Assembly (NCBI GenBank): GCA_016296985.1 | Contig: JAEDHM010000070.1 | Location: 1-7,689, forward strand | Source: Clostridia bacterium | GTDB taxonomy: Bacteria > Bacillota > Clostridia > Christensenellales > CAG-1252 | Direction of reading: 5' to 3' | DNA length: 7,689 nt | In this document: piece by piece, positions 6,637-7,689 of the stretch | Numbering within the stretch: position 1 is the first letter of the stretch | Layout of the letters: every line of letters starts with the position of its first letter | The notes under the pieces: generated by a model | The model's database searches: none | The model's input: only the letters and a program-made list of their open reading frames with translations | What the model was told of the DNA's origin: nothing | Position numbers and translations under genes: made by a program

Positions 6637-7523
6637 TTGTCTTCTCCTACGATTGTTGTTTCATTTCCTGTTTTTACAGCGTTTACGTCATTTTCAATTT
6701 GTGTAAAAAGTGTTTCTTTGTCTTTGAATTTATAAATCTTACGTAAAAATCTTATAAATTTTACGGTTATTTCCTTATGATATAGATTACCGTCAAAATC
6801 CAAAATATAACTTTCAACGTTATAGACTTCGTCGCCTATCGTTGGGTGGTTTCCGACGTTTGTTACAGCTTTATATTCTTTTCCGTCAATCAGGATTTCT
6901 GTTTGATAAACGCCCTCTTTGAGATAAATACACTCGGGTGTAATATTTGCGGTGGGGAATCCAAAAGCACGCCCTTCCTTTCTTCCGTCAACTACCAAAC
7001 CTTTGATTTGGTAATATCTACCAAGGTGGTGAAAAACTTCATCAACTTGTCCGTTTTTTAAGAGATTTTTTATAAGCCTACTGCCTATTTTTTGCTCTCC
7101 GTGATTAAGTAAAGGTACGACTTCAAGTAATATATTGTGTCTATCGCAAAATTTTTTAATTTCATCGATTCCAAATTCGGCATTTTTACCGCAACGATAA
7201 TCCTCACCGCAGACAAAAGCAACGGGGTTATAGTTATCTAAAAGATATTGCAAAAAGTTCTCTCCGCTCTTCGATAAAAAATCTTTAGTTCCTTCTACTG
7301 AGAAGACTTTGTCAATGCCTTGCTCACTAATCAATTTCACACGCTCGGAAAAGCAGTTGATAGGAGAGCTTTTTTTGCCTAAAACCTTGTAAATATCATT
7401 AGAAAAAGTAAAAACTACAGGACTAGCTGACATTTTTTTTGCTAATTCTACCGTTTTGTTAAAAATGGATATATGACCTTTGTGTATTAAGTCAAAAAAG
7501 CCTAAAGCCACTACGTAATTCAT
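6633..7523 (-). CDS. ribF: Bifunctional riboflavin kinase/FAD synthetase (296 aa)
   Basis: RibF converts riboflavin to FMN and then FAD using ATP, in the cytoplasm. The N-terminal adenylyltransferase domain has GFFDLIHKGH (8-17), a variant of the usual GxFDGxHxGH, then CGEDYRCG (105-112) and the SRLIKNLL segment (148-155) corresponding to the 'SSTxIRxLL' motif. The C-terminal riboflavin kinase domain has GRAFGFPTANI (184-194), GVYQ (204-207), NVGNHPT (222-228) and the catalytic-type E237 before ILDFDGNLY. Length is normal for the family. The start ATG overlaps the upstream stop as ATGA and has no strong Shine-Dalgarno site of its own, so it probably depends on translational coupling. It overlaps the Nfo-like gene downstream in the same way. 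Confidence 0.96.
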   Translation of the reverse strand: MNYVVALGFFDLIHKGHISIFNKTVELAKKMSASPVVFTFSNDIYKVLGKKSSPINCFSERVKLISEQGIDKVFSVEGTKDFLSKSGENFLQYLLDNYNPVAFVCGEDYRCGKNAEFGIDEIKKFCDRHNILLEVVPLLNHGEQKIGSRLIKNLLKNGQVDEVFHHLGRYYQIKGLVVDGRKEGRAFGFPTANITPECIYLKEGVYQTEILIDGKEYKAVTNVGNHPTIGDEVYNVESYILDFDGNLYHKEITVKFIRFLRKIYKFKDKETLFTQIENDVNAVKTGNETTIVGEDK

Positions 7524-7689
7524 TGATATCTAAATATGATCTTCACTTTTCCTTCAGTCACTTCAGCCCATCCGTAAGGCAAGCCGTTACATAATATATT
7601 GACAAATTTTTGCTCCTCTAGTGGAATATCCAACTTTACGCCGTTGTCAAGTTGAAAGCGTTGTTCTTCGCAAAAATTATAGTTAGGCT
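7520..7689 (-). CDS. C-terminal 55 residues of a probable tRNA pseudouridine(55) synthase
   Basis: An open frame enters from the window edge and ends in TGA at 7522-7520, overlapping the ribF ATG by ATGA. The visible part runs from PNYNFCEEQR through LDNGVKLDIP to VKIIFRYQ. The 'LxNGVxl' turn followed by a small beta-rich end with GWAEVTEGKVKI resembles the C-terminal accessory domain of TruB. truB directly before ribF is a very common order in Bacillota. No catalytic motif is inside the window, so the TruB assignment rests mainly on position and is moderate only. That this is a real gene end is well supported by the coupled overlap. Confidence 0.6.
   Translation of the reverse strand, partial: PNYNFCEEQRFQLDNGVKLDIPLEEQKFVNILCNGLPYGWAEVTEGKVKIIFRYQ

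Noticed and set aside
1..7689. A novel defence, mobile or biosynthetic system in this window
   Set aside because: Every substantial open stretch is accounted for by known housekeeping families. No intergenic gap exceeds 100 bp, and no direct repeats, att-like sites or RNA structures stand out.

Overview
The window looks like a stretch of chromosome from an AT-rich, low-GC Gram-positive-type bacterium (Bacillota, probably Clostridia-like). I infer this from the base composition, the purine-rich Shine-Dalgarno sites (AGGAGG, AGGAG, AGAGG), and the neighbour pairs truB-ribF, Xaa-Pro peptidase-efp and polA-coaE, all common in that phylum. No species can be named. I see no mobile element, CRISPR array, tRNA or rRNA, and no sign of recent transfer.

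Layout, right to left, because most genes lie on the minus strand. At 7689-7520 is the C-terminal end of a gene that is probably truB. It overlaps ribF (7523-6633, FAD synthesis) by ATGA. ribF overlaps a gene for an endonuclease IV-like TIM-barrel protein (6636-5782) by ATGA. A short gap at 5781-5738 carries a good promoter for the next pair: an M24 Xaa-Pro peptidase (5737-4688) and elongation factor P (4676-4113). The efp Shine-Dalgarno site overlaps the peptidase stop codon. efp converges, with 7 bp between the stop codons, on the only plus-strand gene, a short Na+/phosphate-cotransporter-family protein (3080-4105). A candidate efp terminator lies inside the 3' end of that gene. A 97-bp divergent intergenic region (2983-3079) holds a strong polA promoter. 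polA (2982-457) overlaps coaE (457 to the window edge, partial) as TAATG.

The genes are mostly housekeeping: DNA replication and repair (polA, the Nfo-like protein), cofactor synthesis (ribF for FMN/FAD, coaE for CoA), translation of proline-rich sequences (efp), proline-peptide turnover (the M24 peptidase), tRNA pseudouridylation (probable truB) and ion or phosphate transport. The grouping suggests compact, translationally coupled operons rather than one dedicated pathway.

I found no convincing new system. The points most worth a second look are the apparently leaderless starts of the peptidase and transporter genes, the altered ninth metal-ligand position of the endonuclease IV-like protein, the decayed proofreading site of Pol I, and the terminator embedded in a convergent coding region.
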